Assembly (NCBI GenBank): GCA_028715505.1
Contig: JAQURS010000004.1
Location: 1 to 64,000, forward strand
Length of the DNA: 64,000 nt
Reading direction: 5' to 3'
DNA from: Patescibacteria group bacterium
GTDB lineage: Bacteria; Patescibacteriota; Patescibacteriia; 2-12-FULL-60-25
Position numbers and translations under genes: made by a program. Positions 6,155 through 15,110 of this stretch are shown here, piece by piece; the first letter of the stretch is position 1, and each line of letters starts with the position of its first letter. The notes under the pieces are model-generated. The model did not search any database, had not been told where the DNA came from, and was given only the letters and a program-made list of their open reading frames with translations.

Positions 6155-7250
6155 TCGCCACAATTTCCGGCCTTGCGAAGACGCGCATGGTCGGGCCCCA
6201 ACCGCCCGTGCCGGTCGTAGTGTAGATTTGCATTGGTCCGACTTGGTGCAAGCCGTAATCGTACCCATGATAGATCAAATATGTGATCAAATTTATCGGC
6301 CACATCTGGCCGCGGTGCGTGTGGCCCGAAAGCATGAGGTCGACCACGCCCGTGCGGCTCACGGCCTCGACTTGGACCGGGCTGTGATACATCAGGATCG
6401 TCGGTTTATTCTGGTCAGGATTAATCTTTTTGATTTCTTGCGAAAGATCAATGCCGCCGGTTAAAGACGTCGGGTAATTTATGCCAATGATTTGTAGTCC
6501 GTCCAAATCAACCAGCTCGTTTTTAAGCGGCTTGACCGGCACTTGGCTTAAAACCTCGCTGACTTGTTCGGGCGGCAGGAAAGTTTCGTGGTTGCCGGTA
6601 ATAAAATACATGCCCTGCGGAGTTCGAATATCAGAAAGCGGTTTTACCGAATGCTTTAAATCATCACCCATGCCGTCCAAAAGATCACCCGTTATCAAAA
6701 CGACTTCGGGATTTAAGTCATTAGTCCGCTTTACGACTTCCGACAGAAAGCTCGATCCGAAAACATTGCCAAGGTGGACATCCGACAATTGGACGATGGT
6801 TTTGCCTTTCCAATTTTCAGGAAGATTTTTTAGTGTCACGTCCAAATATTTGATTTTGGGATGGTACGAGCTCCAAATTCCGTAGCTCGAAACTATCAGG
6901 GCGATTGCGACGGCCAATCCTCCCAAAATGATTCGTGGGAAAGATGCCCAAGTCGCGGCAATTAACCAAGCGGCCAAGAATCCAATTACCAAATACAACA
7001 AAAGGCCCAGCCAAATGCCGGCTAAGAAGTACAGGATTTTCGTTACGGTCGTATCCATCCAGCGCACGAGCAGGGAAGAGATTAAAAAGCTGAAAGCCAG
7101 GACCGCCAGGCCAATCCCGAGGGCGATTTTGTGCGAAACGACGGTTATGCCGAATAAACTGATGATTGAACCATATATAAAGTAGTGGACAGCCAGCATC
7201 AAAGCTTGGGCAATGGCCAGGAAAACGGCAAAGATAAGGTAAGTAGGCAT
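6141..7250 (-). CDS. Membrane metallophosphoesterase, calcineurin-like, 369 aa
   Basis: About four hydrophobic segments fill residues 1-125. The rest is a metallophosphoesterase domain with the full metal set: SDVHLG (Asp157, His159), TGDLLD (Asp189), GNHE (Asn220, His221), MYHSP and SGHTHRG. This architecture is that of YkuE/YaeI-type enzymes, some of which act on lipid phosphates; the substrate here is unknown. The gene is leftward and divergent from the carbonic-anhydrase-like gene. Confidence 0.85.
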   Translation of the reverse strand: MPTYLIFAVFLAIAQALMLAVHYFIYGSIISLFGITVVSHKIALGIGLAVLAFSFLISSLLVRWMDTTVTKILYFLAGIWLGLLLYLVIGFLAAWLIAATWASFPRIILGGLAVAIALIVSSYGIWSSYHPKIKYLDVTLKNLPENWKGKTIVQLSDVHLGNVFGSSFLSEVVKRTNDLNPEVVLITGDLLDGMGDDLKHSVKPLSDIRTPQGMYFITGNHETFLPPEQVSEVLSQVPVKPLKNELVDLDGLQIIGINYPTSLTGGIDLSQEIKKINPDQNKPTILMYHSPVQVEAVSRTGVVDLMLSGHTHRGQMWPINLITYLIYHGYDYGLHQVGPMQIYTTTGTGGWGPTMRVFARPEIVAIRLR

Positions 7251-7267
7251 AGAGCCACGTTAACATA

Positions 7268-7296
7268 TTGCGGATTTATTTGACTATAGGTAAAAT
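7268..7296 (+). promoter_or_regulatory. Promoter of the carbonic-anhydrase-like gene
   Basis: TTGCGG (7268-7273), 17-bp spacer, TAAAAT (7291-7296). The earliest in-frame ATG (7268) coincides with the -35 box, so the ATG at 7325 is the plausible start. Confidence 0.5.
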
Positions 7297-7324
7297 CCAG
7301 CCACTTACTTTTAATATTGTTGTT

Positions 7325-7747
7325 ATGTCGCATACTTGCACTTCGCTTCTCATGCATTGCATGGACTTTCGTTTCGGCAAAAAGATGAAGGAATTCATGG
7401 AACAGAATAATTTGATGGGGGATGCCGACCTGGTTTCGATCGCGGGTGCGGCCAAGAACATCGTTAATCCCGAAACCCAGGCTTTGGCCTTGCGCCAGTT
7501 GGAAATCTCTAAGGATTTGCACGGCATGAAAGTCGTTCATCTGATGAACCATACGGATTGCGGGGCTTACGGCGGCAAAAAGGCCTTTACGGACGAAAAA
7601 GCCGAGTACGAGAAGCTGACCGGCGACCTTAAAGAAGCGGCCCAGATCGTCAAAGCCAAATGGCCGGAATTGGAGGTTAAACTCTGGTTGGCCCATATAA
7701 ATGAGTCGGGGCACGAGGCAGAGATCAGTTTTGAGCCTATCGCCTAG
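7325..7747 (+). CDS. Beta-carbonic-anhydrase-like protein, 140 aa
   Basis: The beta-class zinc site is recognisable: Cys12 with the Asp14-Arg16 dyad (CMDFR), then His76 and Cys79 (NHTDCGA). The SIAGAAKNI strand matches the SxAGxxxxx region of the family. At 140 residues it is shorter than typical enzymes (about 200 aa), as in the small CA-like proteins annotated in several bacteria. It may interconvert CO2 and bicarbonate in the cytoplasm; activity is inferred from motifs only. The start at 7325 is preferred on promoter grounds. Confidence 0.75.
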   Translation: MSHTCTSLLMHCMDFRFGKKMKEFMEQNNLMGDADLVSIAGAAKNIVNPETQALALRQLEISKDLHGMKVVHLMNHTDCGAYGGKKAFTDEKAEYEKLTGDLKEAAQIVKAKWPELEVKLWLAHINESGHEAEISFEPIA

Positions 7748-7753
7748 GACCGG

Positions 7754-7920
7754 TTGACAAATAAGCGGAATTCTGCCATAATAATAATGGATAGTTCGTG
7801 CGATATGCCGTCCTGTCCTTTGTATAACGCAACCTTGCGTCTTATATAAAGGATCGCAAAAGTGTCGAGGGAAGTGGTCATGCGCAAACGACATCCTGTT
7901 TAATTCATACTGTCAAACGC
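7754..7920 (+). promoter_or_regulatory. Promoter and long leader of the RRM gene
   Basis: TTGACA (7754-7759), 17-bp spacer, CATAAT (7777-7782) predicts a leader of about 130 nt. A second promoter-like pair, TTGTAT-17-TATATA (7820-7848), would give a leader of about 65 nt. The longer form includes the hairpin ACGCAA-CC-TTGCGT (7827-7840). Long structured leaders are typical of cold-shock RNA-binding protein genes. Confidence 0.55.
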
Positions 7921-8193
7921 ATGCCTACTAAGTTGTTCGTCGGCGGTATCCCTTACCGCACGACCGAGGACGAGCTCTCGCAGCTCTTCTCACAATTCGG
8001 CGAAGTCGTCTCAGTGTTCATCCCCATGGACCGTGAGACCCATCGCCCCCGTGGTTTCGCTTTTGTCGAAATGAACGATGATGCCGCCGCTGAGGAGGCC
8101 ATCGCCAAGCTCGACGGATCGGACATGGGCGGCCGCCGCATCGCGGTGAACAAGGCCCGTGCTCCTGAAGAGCGCGGTGCTTCTCGCCGCTAG
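7921..8193 (+). CDS. RRM-type RNA-binding protein, 90 aa
   Basis: This is a single RNA-recognition motif with RNP2 (LFVGGI) at residues 5-10 and RNP1 (RGFAFVEM) at about 44-51, plus a short Arg-rich tail. It matches the small bacterial RRM proteins related to cyanobacterial Rbp, implicated in cold adaptation and mRNA handling. It is a monocistronic gene with its own promoter and a strong terminator. Confidence 0.92.
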   Translation: MPTKLFVGGIPYRTTEDELSQLFSQFGEVVSVFIPMDRETHRPRGFAFVEMNDDAAAEEAIAKLDGSDMGGRRIAVNKARAPEERGASRR

Positions 8194-8212
8194 TAATCCC
8201 AAAGATTACAAG

Positions 8213-8241
8213 CAACCCCCCGACTAACCTCGGGGGGTTTT
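8213..8241 (+). terminator. RRM gene terminator
   Basis: ACCCCCCGA pairs with TCGGGGGGT around CTAACC and is followed by TTTT. Confidence 0.85.
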
Positions 8242-8280
8242 GATATTAAGGGCTTCGCGTGTTAACCTAATGTCCGATAT

Positions 8281-10974
8281 ATGGCTTATCCATTCAAAGA
8301 AATTGAGCCTAAATGGCAGGCTTGGTGGGAGAAACAAGGTACCTACCATGCCAAGGACCCGAGCGAAACCGGCCAGGAGAAATTTTACGGTTTGATCGAG
8401 TTTCCGTATCCCTCAGGCGAAGGTTTGCACGTCGGCCATCCGCGTTCGTACACCGCCATCGACATTATTTCCCGCAAACGCCGCATGCAGGGCAAAAACG
8501 TCCTTTATCCGATCGGCTGGGACGCTTTCGGTTTACCGACCGAGAATTTCGCCATCAAAACCAAGCAACCGCCGGCCAAAGTTACCGCCAAGAACGTCGC
8601 CAATTTCACTCGGCAGATTAAGATGCTCGGCTTAGGCTTTGACTGGTCGCGCGAAATCAATACTACTGATCCCGAGTATTACAAATGGACACAATGGATG
8701 TTCATCAAGTTTTTTGATTCCTGGTTCGATGAAAAAATGCAAAAAGCCCGGCCCATGGCCGAGTTGGTCGTGCCCAAGGAAGTGGAGGATCGGGGAGCGG
8801 ACGCCGTAAGGGAGTATCGCGATTCTAAGCGCATGGCTTTCAAGCAGAAAACGGTCATCAATTGGTGTCCCAAAGATAAAATCGGCTTGGCCAATGAAGA
8901 GGCAGCCGGCGGAGTTTGCGACCGTTGCGGCGGGCCAGTCGAAAAGCGCGAAAAAGAACAATGGATGTTGCGCATCACGGCTTATGCCGAGCGCTTGATC
9001 AAGGAATTGGATCAGGTTGATTACTTGGAAAAGATTAAAACCTCGCAGGTTAACTGGATTGGTCGATCAGAAGGAGCTCTGATCGACTTTGTCATTGCGA
9101 GGAATCCGATGACGAAGCAATCTACTGTAGATTGCCACGCTCCGTCGAACTCCGCTCGCAATGACAGTGTTGTTAAGGTTTTCACCACTCGCCCCGACAC
9201 TTTGTTTGGCGCGACTTACATGGTCTTGGCGCCCGAACATCCGTTAGTAGCCGAATGGCTCGAAAGTGGCGCAATCAAAAACGTCAAAGAGGTTAAAGCC
9301 TACCAAACCAAGGCCAATAAAAAGTCTGATCTTGAGCGCCAAGAGAATAAAGAGAAGACGGGGGTTGAACTCGAAGGTTTGAAGGCTATCAATCCGGCGA
9401 CTAAAAAAGAAATCCCGATCTGGATCGCGGATTACGTTCTCTCAGGTTATGGCACGGGCGCCATCATGGCCGTTCCGGCGCATGACGAGCGCGATTTTGA
9501 GTTCGCGAAAAAGTTTAAGTTGCCCATAATGGAAGTCGTAAAGGCTCCGGCTTTGGATAAAGTATTTAATGCTGATGTTTCCGTTTCTGAAGCATTACAG
9601 GGTGAGTTCCGGGTCAAAGCGGATTGTTGGGTGGGTGAGGGAATCGCAACGAATTCGGAGTTTTTGGACGGACTCGAAACATCTAAAGCCATCGAAAAGA
9701 TGATCGTTTGGCTGGAAAAAGAGAAGATCGGCGAAAAGAAAGTCACTTACAAGCTTCGCGACTGGGTTTTTTCGCGCCAGCGCTATTGGGGAGAACCGAT
9801 TCCCATGGTGCATTGCGATCATTGCGGTTGGGTGCCGATCGATGAGAGCGAGCTACCGTTGTTATTGCCCGAAGTCAAAGCCTACGAACCGACCGACACG
9901 GGCGAATCGCCGCTTGCGACTATTAAAGACTGGGTCAAGGCCAAGTGCCCGATCTGCAAAGGGCCGGCCAGGCGCGAAACGGACACCATGCCCAACTGGG
10001 CCGGGTCGTCTTGGTATTTCCTCCGTTATTGCGACCCGCACAATCAAGATCATTTTGCCTCTGATTTCGCATTAAAATATTGGATGCCGGTTGATCTCTA
10101 CAACGGCGGCATGGAGCACACGACTTTGCATCTCCTATATTCCCGTTTTTGGTACAAAGTCTTGTTTGATTTGGGTCATATCCCGTCGTCATGCGGCAAC
10201 GAGCCTTACAAAGTCCGCCGTTCGCACGCCATGATCTTGGGTGAGGGCGGCATCAAGATGTCAAAGTCAAAAGGCAATGTCGTCAACCCGGATGAGATGG
10301 TTGAAAAATTTGGCGCGGATGTTTTTAGGACTTACGAGATGTTCATCGGCCCGTACGACATGGACGCGCCGTGGAGCGATAAGGATATCCAGGGCGTGCG
10401 CCGCTTTTTGGACAAGGTTTGGGCCGTAGGACAGGCTAATCTTGAACATCAGGCTTCTAAGACCGACGGTAAAACGCGAACTTTGAGCGTGCCGGGCGTT
10501 GATGCGGAGGATTCCCAGCCGTACGATTTAGTGTTCCATCAAACCATTAAGAAAGTCGGGGAAGATATTGATGGCTTACACTTCAATACGGCCGTTTCGC
10601 AGCTCATGATTTTGACTAACGAGCTCCAAGGCAAAGCTTTGCGGTCTTTGGACTTCAGGTCATATATAAAGATGATCGCGCCTTTCGCGCCGCATCTGGC
10701 CGAAGAGCTTTGGCACCAATTAGGCAACGAAAATTCCATCCATCTCGAAGCTTGGCCTGAGTACGATGAAACCAAGTTAGTCGTCGAATCGGTTACGGTT
10801 GCCATTCAAGTCAACGGCAAGCTCAGGGGAGAGGTTAAAGTTAAAATCGATTCGGATCAGGCAACCGTCCAACCGGCGGCCGAGCAGGAGCCCAGCGTTA
10901 AAAAGTATTTGGACGGCCAAAAAGTTAAAAAAGTCATTTACGTCAAAAATAAGATCATCAATTTTATCGTCTAG
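8281..10974 (+). CDS. leuS: Leucyl-tRNA synthetase, 897 aa, with an inserted repeat
   Basis: This class I synthetase charges tRNA-Leu. The HIGH motif appears as HVGHP near residue 47 and the KMSKS loop near 659. The CP1 editing domain (FTTRPDTLFGATYMVLAPEHPL) and the GTGAIMAVPAHDERD segment are intact, and the zinc-like CxxC knuckles are present. Residues 271-295 are encoded by a 75-bp palindromic repeat inserted in frame at the start of CP1. trxB begins 3 bp after the stop, so the two are co-transcribed. There is no Shine-Dalgarno site. Confidence 0.97.
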   Translation: MAYPFKEIEPKWQAWWEKQGTYHAKDPSETGQEKFYGLIEFPYPSGEGLHVGHPRSYTAIDIISRKRRMQGKNVLYPIGWDAFGLPTENFAIKTKQPPAKVTAKNVANFTRQIKMLGLGFDWSREINTTDPEYYKWTQWMFIKFFDSWFDEKMQKARPMAELVVPKEVEDRGADAVREYRDSKRMAFKQKTVINWCPKDKIGLANEEAAGGVCDRCGGPVEKREKEQWMLRITAYAERLIKELDQVDYLEKIKTSQVNWIGRSEGALIDFVIARNPMTKQSTVDCHAPSNSARNDSVVKVFTTRPDTLFGATYMVLAPEHPLVAEWLESGAIKNVKEVKAYQTKANKKSDLERQENKEKTGVELEGLKAINPATKKEIPIWIADYVLSGYGTGAIMAVPAHDERDFEFAKKFKLPIMEVVKAPALDKVFNADVSVSEALQGEFRVKADCWVGEGIATNSEFLDGLETSKAIEKMIVWLEKEKIGEKKVTYKLRDWVFSRQRYWGEPIPMVHCDHCGWVPIDESELPLLLPEVKAYEPTDTGESPLATIKDWVKAKCPICKGPARRETDTMPNWAGSSWYFLRYCDPHNQDHFASDFALKYWMPVDLYNGGMEHTTLHLLYSRFWYKVLFDLGHIPSSCGNEPYKVRRSHAMILGEGGIKMSKSKGNVVNPDEMVEKFGADVFRTYEMFIGPYDMDAPWSDKDIQGVRRFLDKVWAVGQANLEHQASKTDGKTRTLSVPGVDAEDSQPYDLVFHQTIKKVGEDIDGLHFNTAVSQLMILTNELQGKALRSLDFRSYIKMIAPFAPHLAEELWHQLGNENSIHLEAWPEYDETKLVVESVTVAIQVNGKLRGEVKVKIDSDQATVQPAAEQEPSVKKYLDGQKVKKVIYVKNKIINFIV
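9091..9165 (+). repeat. GTCATTGCGAG palindromic repeat, copy inside leuS
   Basis: The element begins GTCATTGCGAGG and ends with CTCGCAATGAC, its inverted copy. In the centre GCAATCTAC-T-GTAGATTGC is a perfect palindrome. It is 75 bp, a multiple of three, and starts exactly at codon 271. The same repeat family occurs at 22097-22182. Confidence 0.85.
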
Positions 10975-10977
10975 ACT

Positions 10978-11913
10978 ATGTCAGAACCAATCATTGCCGA
11001 TATCGGCATCATCGGAGCAGGGCCGGCCGGTTACAGCGCCGCCGTTTACGCGGCGCGCGCCGGGTACGGCGTGGCCCTGTGGGCAGGGCCTGAACCGGGC
11101 GGCCAGCTCATGACCACTAATGAGGTAGAAAACTACCTCGGCTTTGCCGAAGGCATCAAAGGCCCGGATCTCATGGAGCAGAGCCGCAAGCAAGCCGAAC
11201 GCTTGGGCGCTAAAATCGTCTGGGACACGATTACCGGCATCGAGAAAAAGGACGGCGGTTTCGTTTTGCAGGCGGAAAAATCGCCGGGTTCGGTTAAAGC
11301 CGTCGTCATCGCGACGGGAGCCGTGGCCAAATGGCTGGGAACGGAATCAGAGACAAAGTTCCGCGGTCGAGGCATCTCGGCCTGCGCCACGTGCGACGGG
11401 TTTTTCTTTAAGGGAAAGAAAGTCGCGGTAATCGGAGCGGGAGACGTGGCCATGGAAGACACGAACACGCTCACGCAGTACGCGGAATCTATCGTTGTTT
11501 TCGTGCGCGGCGACGAAAACAAGATGAAGGCTAGCAAGATCATGTACGAACGGGCCAAAAACCATCCCAAAGTTAAATTTTATTTCAACACCGAAGTCGA
11601 CGAGTTTTTGGGCGACACGATGATCAAGAGCGTGCGCGTCAAAAACAACGCGACGGGCGAAAAACAGGAGATCCCGCTCGACGGAGTCTTCATCGCCATC
11701 GGCCATAAACCAAACACCGATCCGTTCCGCGAGCTGGTTGAATGCGACGAAGGCGGTTATATCAAAGTTAAAGGCACGGAAACCAGCGTGCCGGGCGTTT
11801 TCGCGGCCGGCGACGTGGCTGACAAGGTTTACCGTCAAGCCATCACCTCGGCCGGCACAGGTTGCATGGCCGCGTTGGACGCAAAAAGATGGTTGGAACA
11901 CCTCGGGCATTAA
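10978..11913 (+). CDS. trxB: Thioredoxin reductase, 311 aa
   Basis: The FAD-binding GAGPAG (residues 13-18), the redox pair CATC (Cys136 and Cys139), a second Rossmann motif GAGDVAMED for NAD(P)H, and the C-terminal AAGDVADKVYRQAITSAGTG all match thioredoxin reductase. The NAD(P)H loop is followed by VRGDENKMKA in place of the usual HRRxxxR, so the cofactor preference is not certain. It passes reducing power to thioredoxin. It lies 3 bp behind leuS. Confidence 0.93.
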   Translation: MSEPIIADIGIIGAGPAGYSAAVYAARAGYGVALWAGPEPGGQLMTTNEVENYLGFAEGIKGPDLMEQSRKQAERLGAKIVWDTITGIEKKDGGFVLQAEKSPGSVKAVVIATGAVAKWLGTESETKFRGRGISACATCDGFFFKGKKVAVIGAGDVAMEDTNTLTQYAESIVVFVRGDENKMKASKIMYERAKNHPKVKFYFNTEVDEFLGDTMIKSVRVKNNATGEKQEIPLDGVFIAIGHKPNTDPFRELVECDEGGYIKVKGTETSVPGVFAAGDVADKVYRQAITSAGTGCMAALDAKRWLEHLGH

Positions 11914-11979
11914 ATTTTTATTGACGCGTTGGCTGACTTGCGGTAAGAAAAAAGAACGAACTTTTTCCAGGAGGCCCGC

Positions 11980-13818
11980 ATGTGCGGAATCGTTTGTTAT
12001 ACGGGAACCCAAGACGCCAGGCCGATCCTTTTGCAGGGTCTGCAGACTCTTGAATATCGCGGTTACGACTCAGCCGGAATCGGTCTCGCTCGTTCAATAC
12101 AGCCGGTAATCCAGATTGTCCACGAGGTTGGGGAGGTTAGGTTGCTGGCAGAAAAGGTCGCGAACGATCATCTCAAGCCGGCGACTTGCGGAATCGGGCA
12201 CACGCGTTGGGCATCGCACGGCAAGCCGTCGATGGAGAACGCGCATCCACATCAGGACTGCGACGGTTCGATCCTGGTCGTGCACAACGGCGACCTGGAA
12301 GGCCACTTGGCGCTCAGGAAGGATCTGATTGCCCGCGGTCACGTCTTCCGGTCCGAGACGGACACGGAGGTGATCGCACATCTGCTCGAGGAGGAGCGGA
12401 GCCGTGGGTTGGATCCGATTGGCGCCATCCATGCGGCCTTGGGCATCATCCGCGGCACTTACGCCTTGGGCGTGATTTTCGCCGACTTTCCGGATCGCGT
12501 CTATCTCGCGAAGCTGTCGGGTAGCCTCATCGTCGGTAAGACTAGCCACGGCACGCTGGCGGTCTCGGATGCGCCGGCCATTCTGCCCTACACGAATGAC
12601 GTGGTCCGTCTGCGAGATTACGACGTCGCGGTGCTGATGCCCGATAGTTTCGAAATCCTGGCGCCGGACGCGAAGGTTCTCTCAAGAAGGACCGAAAGGC
12701 TCGAAGGATCAGTCGAGGAATTGCAGAAAGACGGACACCCGCATTTCATGCGGAAAGAGCTTTTCACGCAGCCCGACTGTCTCGCGGAACTGTTGCGCGG
12801 GCGGTTGGACGAACGGGCCGGGACGGCAGTCCTCGGCGGAATCCGATCGGTCGAGAACGCGCTCAAGAACGCCGATCGGTTGATTCTGACAGGCTGCGGG
12901 AGCGCGTACTACGCGGGACTGATCGGCAAGCGGTACTTCGAGACAGGCGCGAAAATCCCGACGCAGGTGGTACTCGCCAATCAGTTGCCCTTCGACGAAA
13001 CGCCGATCACTCCGAGAACAGTAGTCATCTCGATTACGCAGTCGGGCGTGACGGCCGATACGGTCGAAGCCCAGCGCGAGGCTAAACGGCGTGGAGCGAT
13101 CACCCTGGGCATCGTCAACGCCGTCGGGACGACTATTCCAAGCGAGAACGAGGGCGGCGTGTACTTGCGCGTCGGCACGGAATCCGGCGTCGCGTCCACC
13201 AAGGCCTTCACGGCCCAAGCGGCCGCGTTGGCCATGGTCGCGCTTTGCATGGGGCGCATGCGCGGGATGACGCTCAACGCCGGCCAGGAAATCGTCGAGG
13301 CTCTGAAGAGGCTGCCCAAGGATGCCGAAACGATGATTAGAACCTCGGAAAAGCTGACGGAAGTCGCGCGGAAATACCTGGTGCCCAGCATGTATTACCT
13401 CGGCGCTGGCGCGTTCCTTCCCACGGCTTTGGAGGGCGCGCTCAAGCTCAAGGAAATCGCCTACATCCATGCCGAGGCCTACGCTTCCGGAGAGATGAAA
13501 CACGGTCCGTTGGCATTGGTCGATGAGGGTTTTCCGGTGCTCGTATTGGCGCCGCATGACGCTACCTGGAGCCAGACGCTGAGCGCTCTGGCCAAACTCA
13601 ACGCCGTCGGGGCGCGCGTGCTTCTGCTCACCGACTCGGACGACACGGATATCGGGGTCATGGCGTCCGACCTGCTCATCGTCCCTTCCATGCCCAAGCT
13701 GACCGCCCCGATTTTATGGACGATTCTACTCCAACGTTTCGCCTACGAAGTCGCGGTTGCCAAAGGCCTCAATCCGGACCGTCCGCGCCACTTGGCAAAG
13801 ACCATCACCGTCCGCTAA
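11980..13818 (+). CDS. glmS: Glutamine--fructose-6-phosphate aminotransferase, 612 aa
   Basis: The enzyme makes glucosamine-6-phosphate for peptidoglycan precursors. Cys2 (MCGIVCYTG) is the glutaminase nucleophile, followed by CGIGHTRWASHG. Two SIS isomerase domains and the C-terminal ending DRPRHLAKTITV are standard. AGGAGG precedes the ATG by 6 nt, unlike most core genes here, and its codons are more GC-rich than leuS or trxB. A weak promoter TTGACG-17-TAAGAA lies at 11921-11949. No glmS ribozyme-like leader is present in the 66-bp gap. Confidence 0.96.
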   Translation: MCGIVCYTGTQDARPILLQGLQTLEYRGYDSAGIGLARSIQPVIQIVHEVGEVRLLAEKVANDHLKPATCGIGHTRWASHGKPSMENAHPHQDCDGSILVVHNGDLEGHLALRKDLIARGHVFRSETDTEVIAHLLEEERSRGLDPIGAIHAALGIIRGTYALGVIFADFPDRVYLAKLSGSLIVGKTSHGTLAVSDAPAILPYTNDVVRLRDYDVAVLMPDSFEILAPDAKVLSRRTERLEGSVEELQKDGHPHFMRKELFTQPDCLAELLRGRLDERAGTAVLGGIRSVENALKNADRLILTGCGSAYYAGLIGKRYFETGAKIPTQVVLANQLPFDETPITPRTVVISITQSGVTADTVEAQREAKRRGAITLGIVNAVGTTIPSENEGGVYLRVGTESGVASTKAFTAQAAALAMVALCMGRMRGMTLNAGQEIVEALKRLPKDAETMIRTSEKLTEVARKYLVPSMYYLGAGAFLPTALEGALKLKEIAYIHAEAYASGEMKHGPLALVDEGFPVLVLAPHDATWSQTLSALAKLNAVGARVLLLTDSDDTDIGVMASDLLIVPSMPKLTAPILWTILLQRFAYEVAVAKGLNPDRPRHLAKTITVR

Positions 13819-13845
13819 CCCTCGAACTAATCGAGGGATTTTTTT
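13819..13845 (+). terminator. glmS terminator
   Basis: CCCTCGA (13819-13825) pairs with TCGAGGG (13831-13837), followed by a seven-T run. Confidence 0.85.
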
Positions 13846-13882
13846 ATTTGATAGTTGATAAATTAAAAATTTTCTTATCTTA

Positions 13883-13911
13883 ATGACACGGATTATCGCG
13901 CGATGTAAAAT
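13883..13911 (+). promoter_or_regulatory. Promoter of the cation exchanger gene
   Basis: ATGACA (13883-13888), 17-bp spacer, TAAAAT (13906-13911). The ATG follows only 6 nt later, which implies a leaderless mRNA. Confidence 0.6.
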
Positions 13912-13917
13912 CCCAGC

Positions 13918-15078
13918 ATGAAAATCAATCAGTTTCTTAAGATCCTGCTTTATGTTCTGATGGCGGGAATCTTGAAATTCGTCATCTCGGACATCGTTCT
14001 CGAGAAATCGGTTTGGTGGATCCAAATTTTGGCCATGCTCGTCATTTTCGGCTTTGGTTTGGTTTTCATCTTCCGTGGCACGGCCAACGTGATCGAAGAG
14101 ACGACCGATGTCTTAAAAGATCGGACGGGTTTGGCCGGCGGATTTTTGCAGGCCTTTGGCACGGCCTTCCCAGATATGATTATCGGCGTGGTGGCGGCCA
14201 TGGTTTCGTTGCAAGTCAGGGACACGGATTATTTCCGCGCCATCAATTTGGCCATCATCGCCGCTTCGGCGACTTTTGGTTCCAATATTTATAACATCTT
14301 CCATGCCGTTTGGTGCGTTTACCGGCAAAACCTGGCGGATTTGAAGAATAAGGTTGTTTTGATGTTCCCGCCGTTCAAGTTTGGCGGGAGCTTGAAGCCG
14401 GTCAAGCAACATGAAATCAAACCGTCGATCCGGGAGATGGATGGCGCCATCCGCGTGCTCACGGCCCTGACCCTGCTCACGGCTTTCGTGGCCATGAGCA
14501 TGGTTTTATTTGGCAGAGTGGGCGGCTACAGCGAACTGTTTGCCGGCGACCTTTACCAACTCATCCGTCCGGTCGGCATCATCCTGTTCTTACTCTGTGC
14601 CGGCGTTCTGTTTTATTTTAGGAAAAGCGAGCGTCCAGAATCGCCCATCGAGGAAGTGGCCGAGGAAGAGAGATATTACGCGCGCAAATCCACTTGGCGG
14701 ATCTGGATTGATTTGGCCCTGTCCGGCCTCGCGATCCTGCTCGCGGCCGAAAGCATGGTCCACGCGATGGAAATCTTTTCGGAAATGACGCGCATGCCGT
14801 TCGTCATCACCGGCATCCTGGCCGGAATCATCGGCTGCTTGGGCGAAATGCTTGTCGTTCATAACTTTTCAATCAATCCCAAGGGGCGCATCGGCGACGC
14901 CATCGTGGGCGTGGCCATGGACAACATTATCACGACTTTAGGCGCGTCCATCGTGGCCATCATGGGTGGCATTTTCTTGGGCGGCAATTCTTTGATACTG
15001 ATTTTCATCATCATCCTGACGGGGAACACCTTGCTTATCCAGCAGATATCAAAATTCAAGAACAGGTTGGCGGCGTGA
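13918..15078 (+). CDS. Cation/Ca2+ exchanger (CaCA family), 386 aa
   Basis: About ten hydrophobic segments fall in two halves around a charged central loop (residues about 235-260). The two alpha repeats of the family are visible: GTAFPDMIIGVVAAM with SATFGSNIYNI in the first half, and GCLGEMLVVHN with VGVAMDNIITTLGAS in the second. In the second repeat the usual GSN is replaced by MDN, so ion selectivity may differ. It probably exports Ca2+ in exchange for Na+ or H+. Confidence 0.85.
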   Translation: MKINQFLKILLYVLMAGILKFVISDIVLEKSVWWIQILAMLVIFGFGLVFIFRGTANVIEETTDVLKDRTGLAGGFLQAFGTAFPDMIIGVVAAMVSLQVRDTDYFRAINLAIIAASATFGSNIYNIFHAVWCVYRQNLADLKNKVVLMFPPFKFGGSLKPVKQHEIKPSIREMDGAIRVLTALTLLTAFVAMSMVLFGRVGGYSELFAGDLYQLIRPVGIILFLLCAGVLFYFRKSERPESPIEEVAEEERYYARKSTWRIWIDLALSGLAILLAAESMVHAMEIFSEMTRMPFVITGILAGIIGCLGEMLVVHNFSINPKGRIGDAIVGVAMDNIITTLGASIVAIMGGIFLGGNSLILIFIIILTGNTLLIQQISKFKNRLAA

Positions 15079-15110
15079 CCTTTTAGCCGATTAGGTTTAC
15101 ACTGGTGCGC

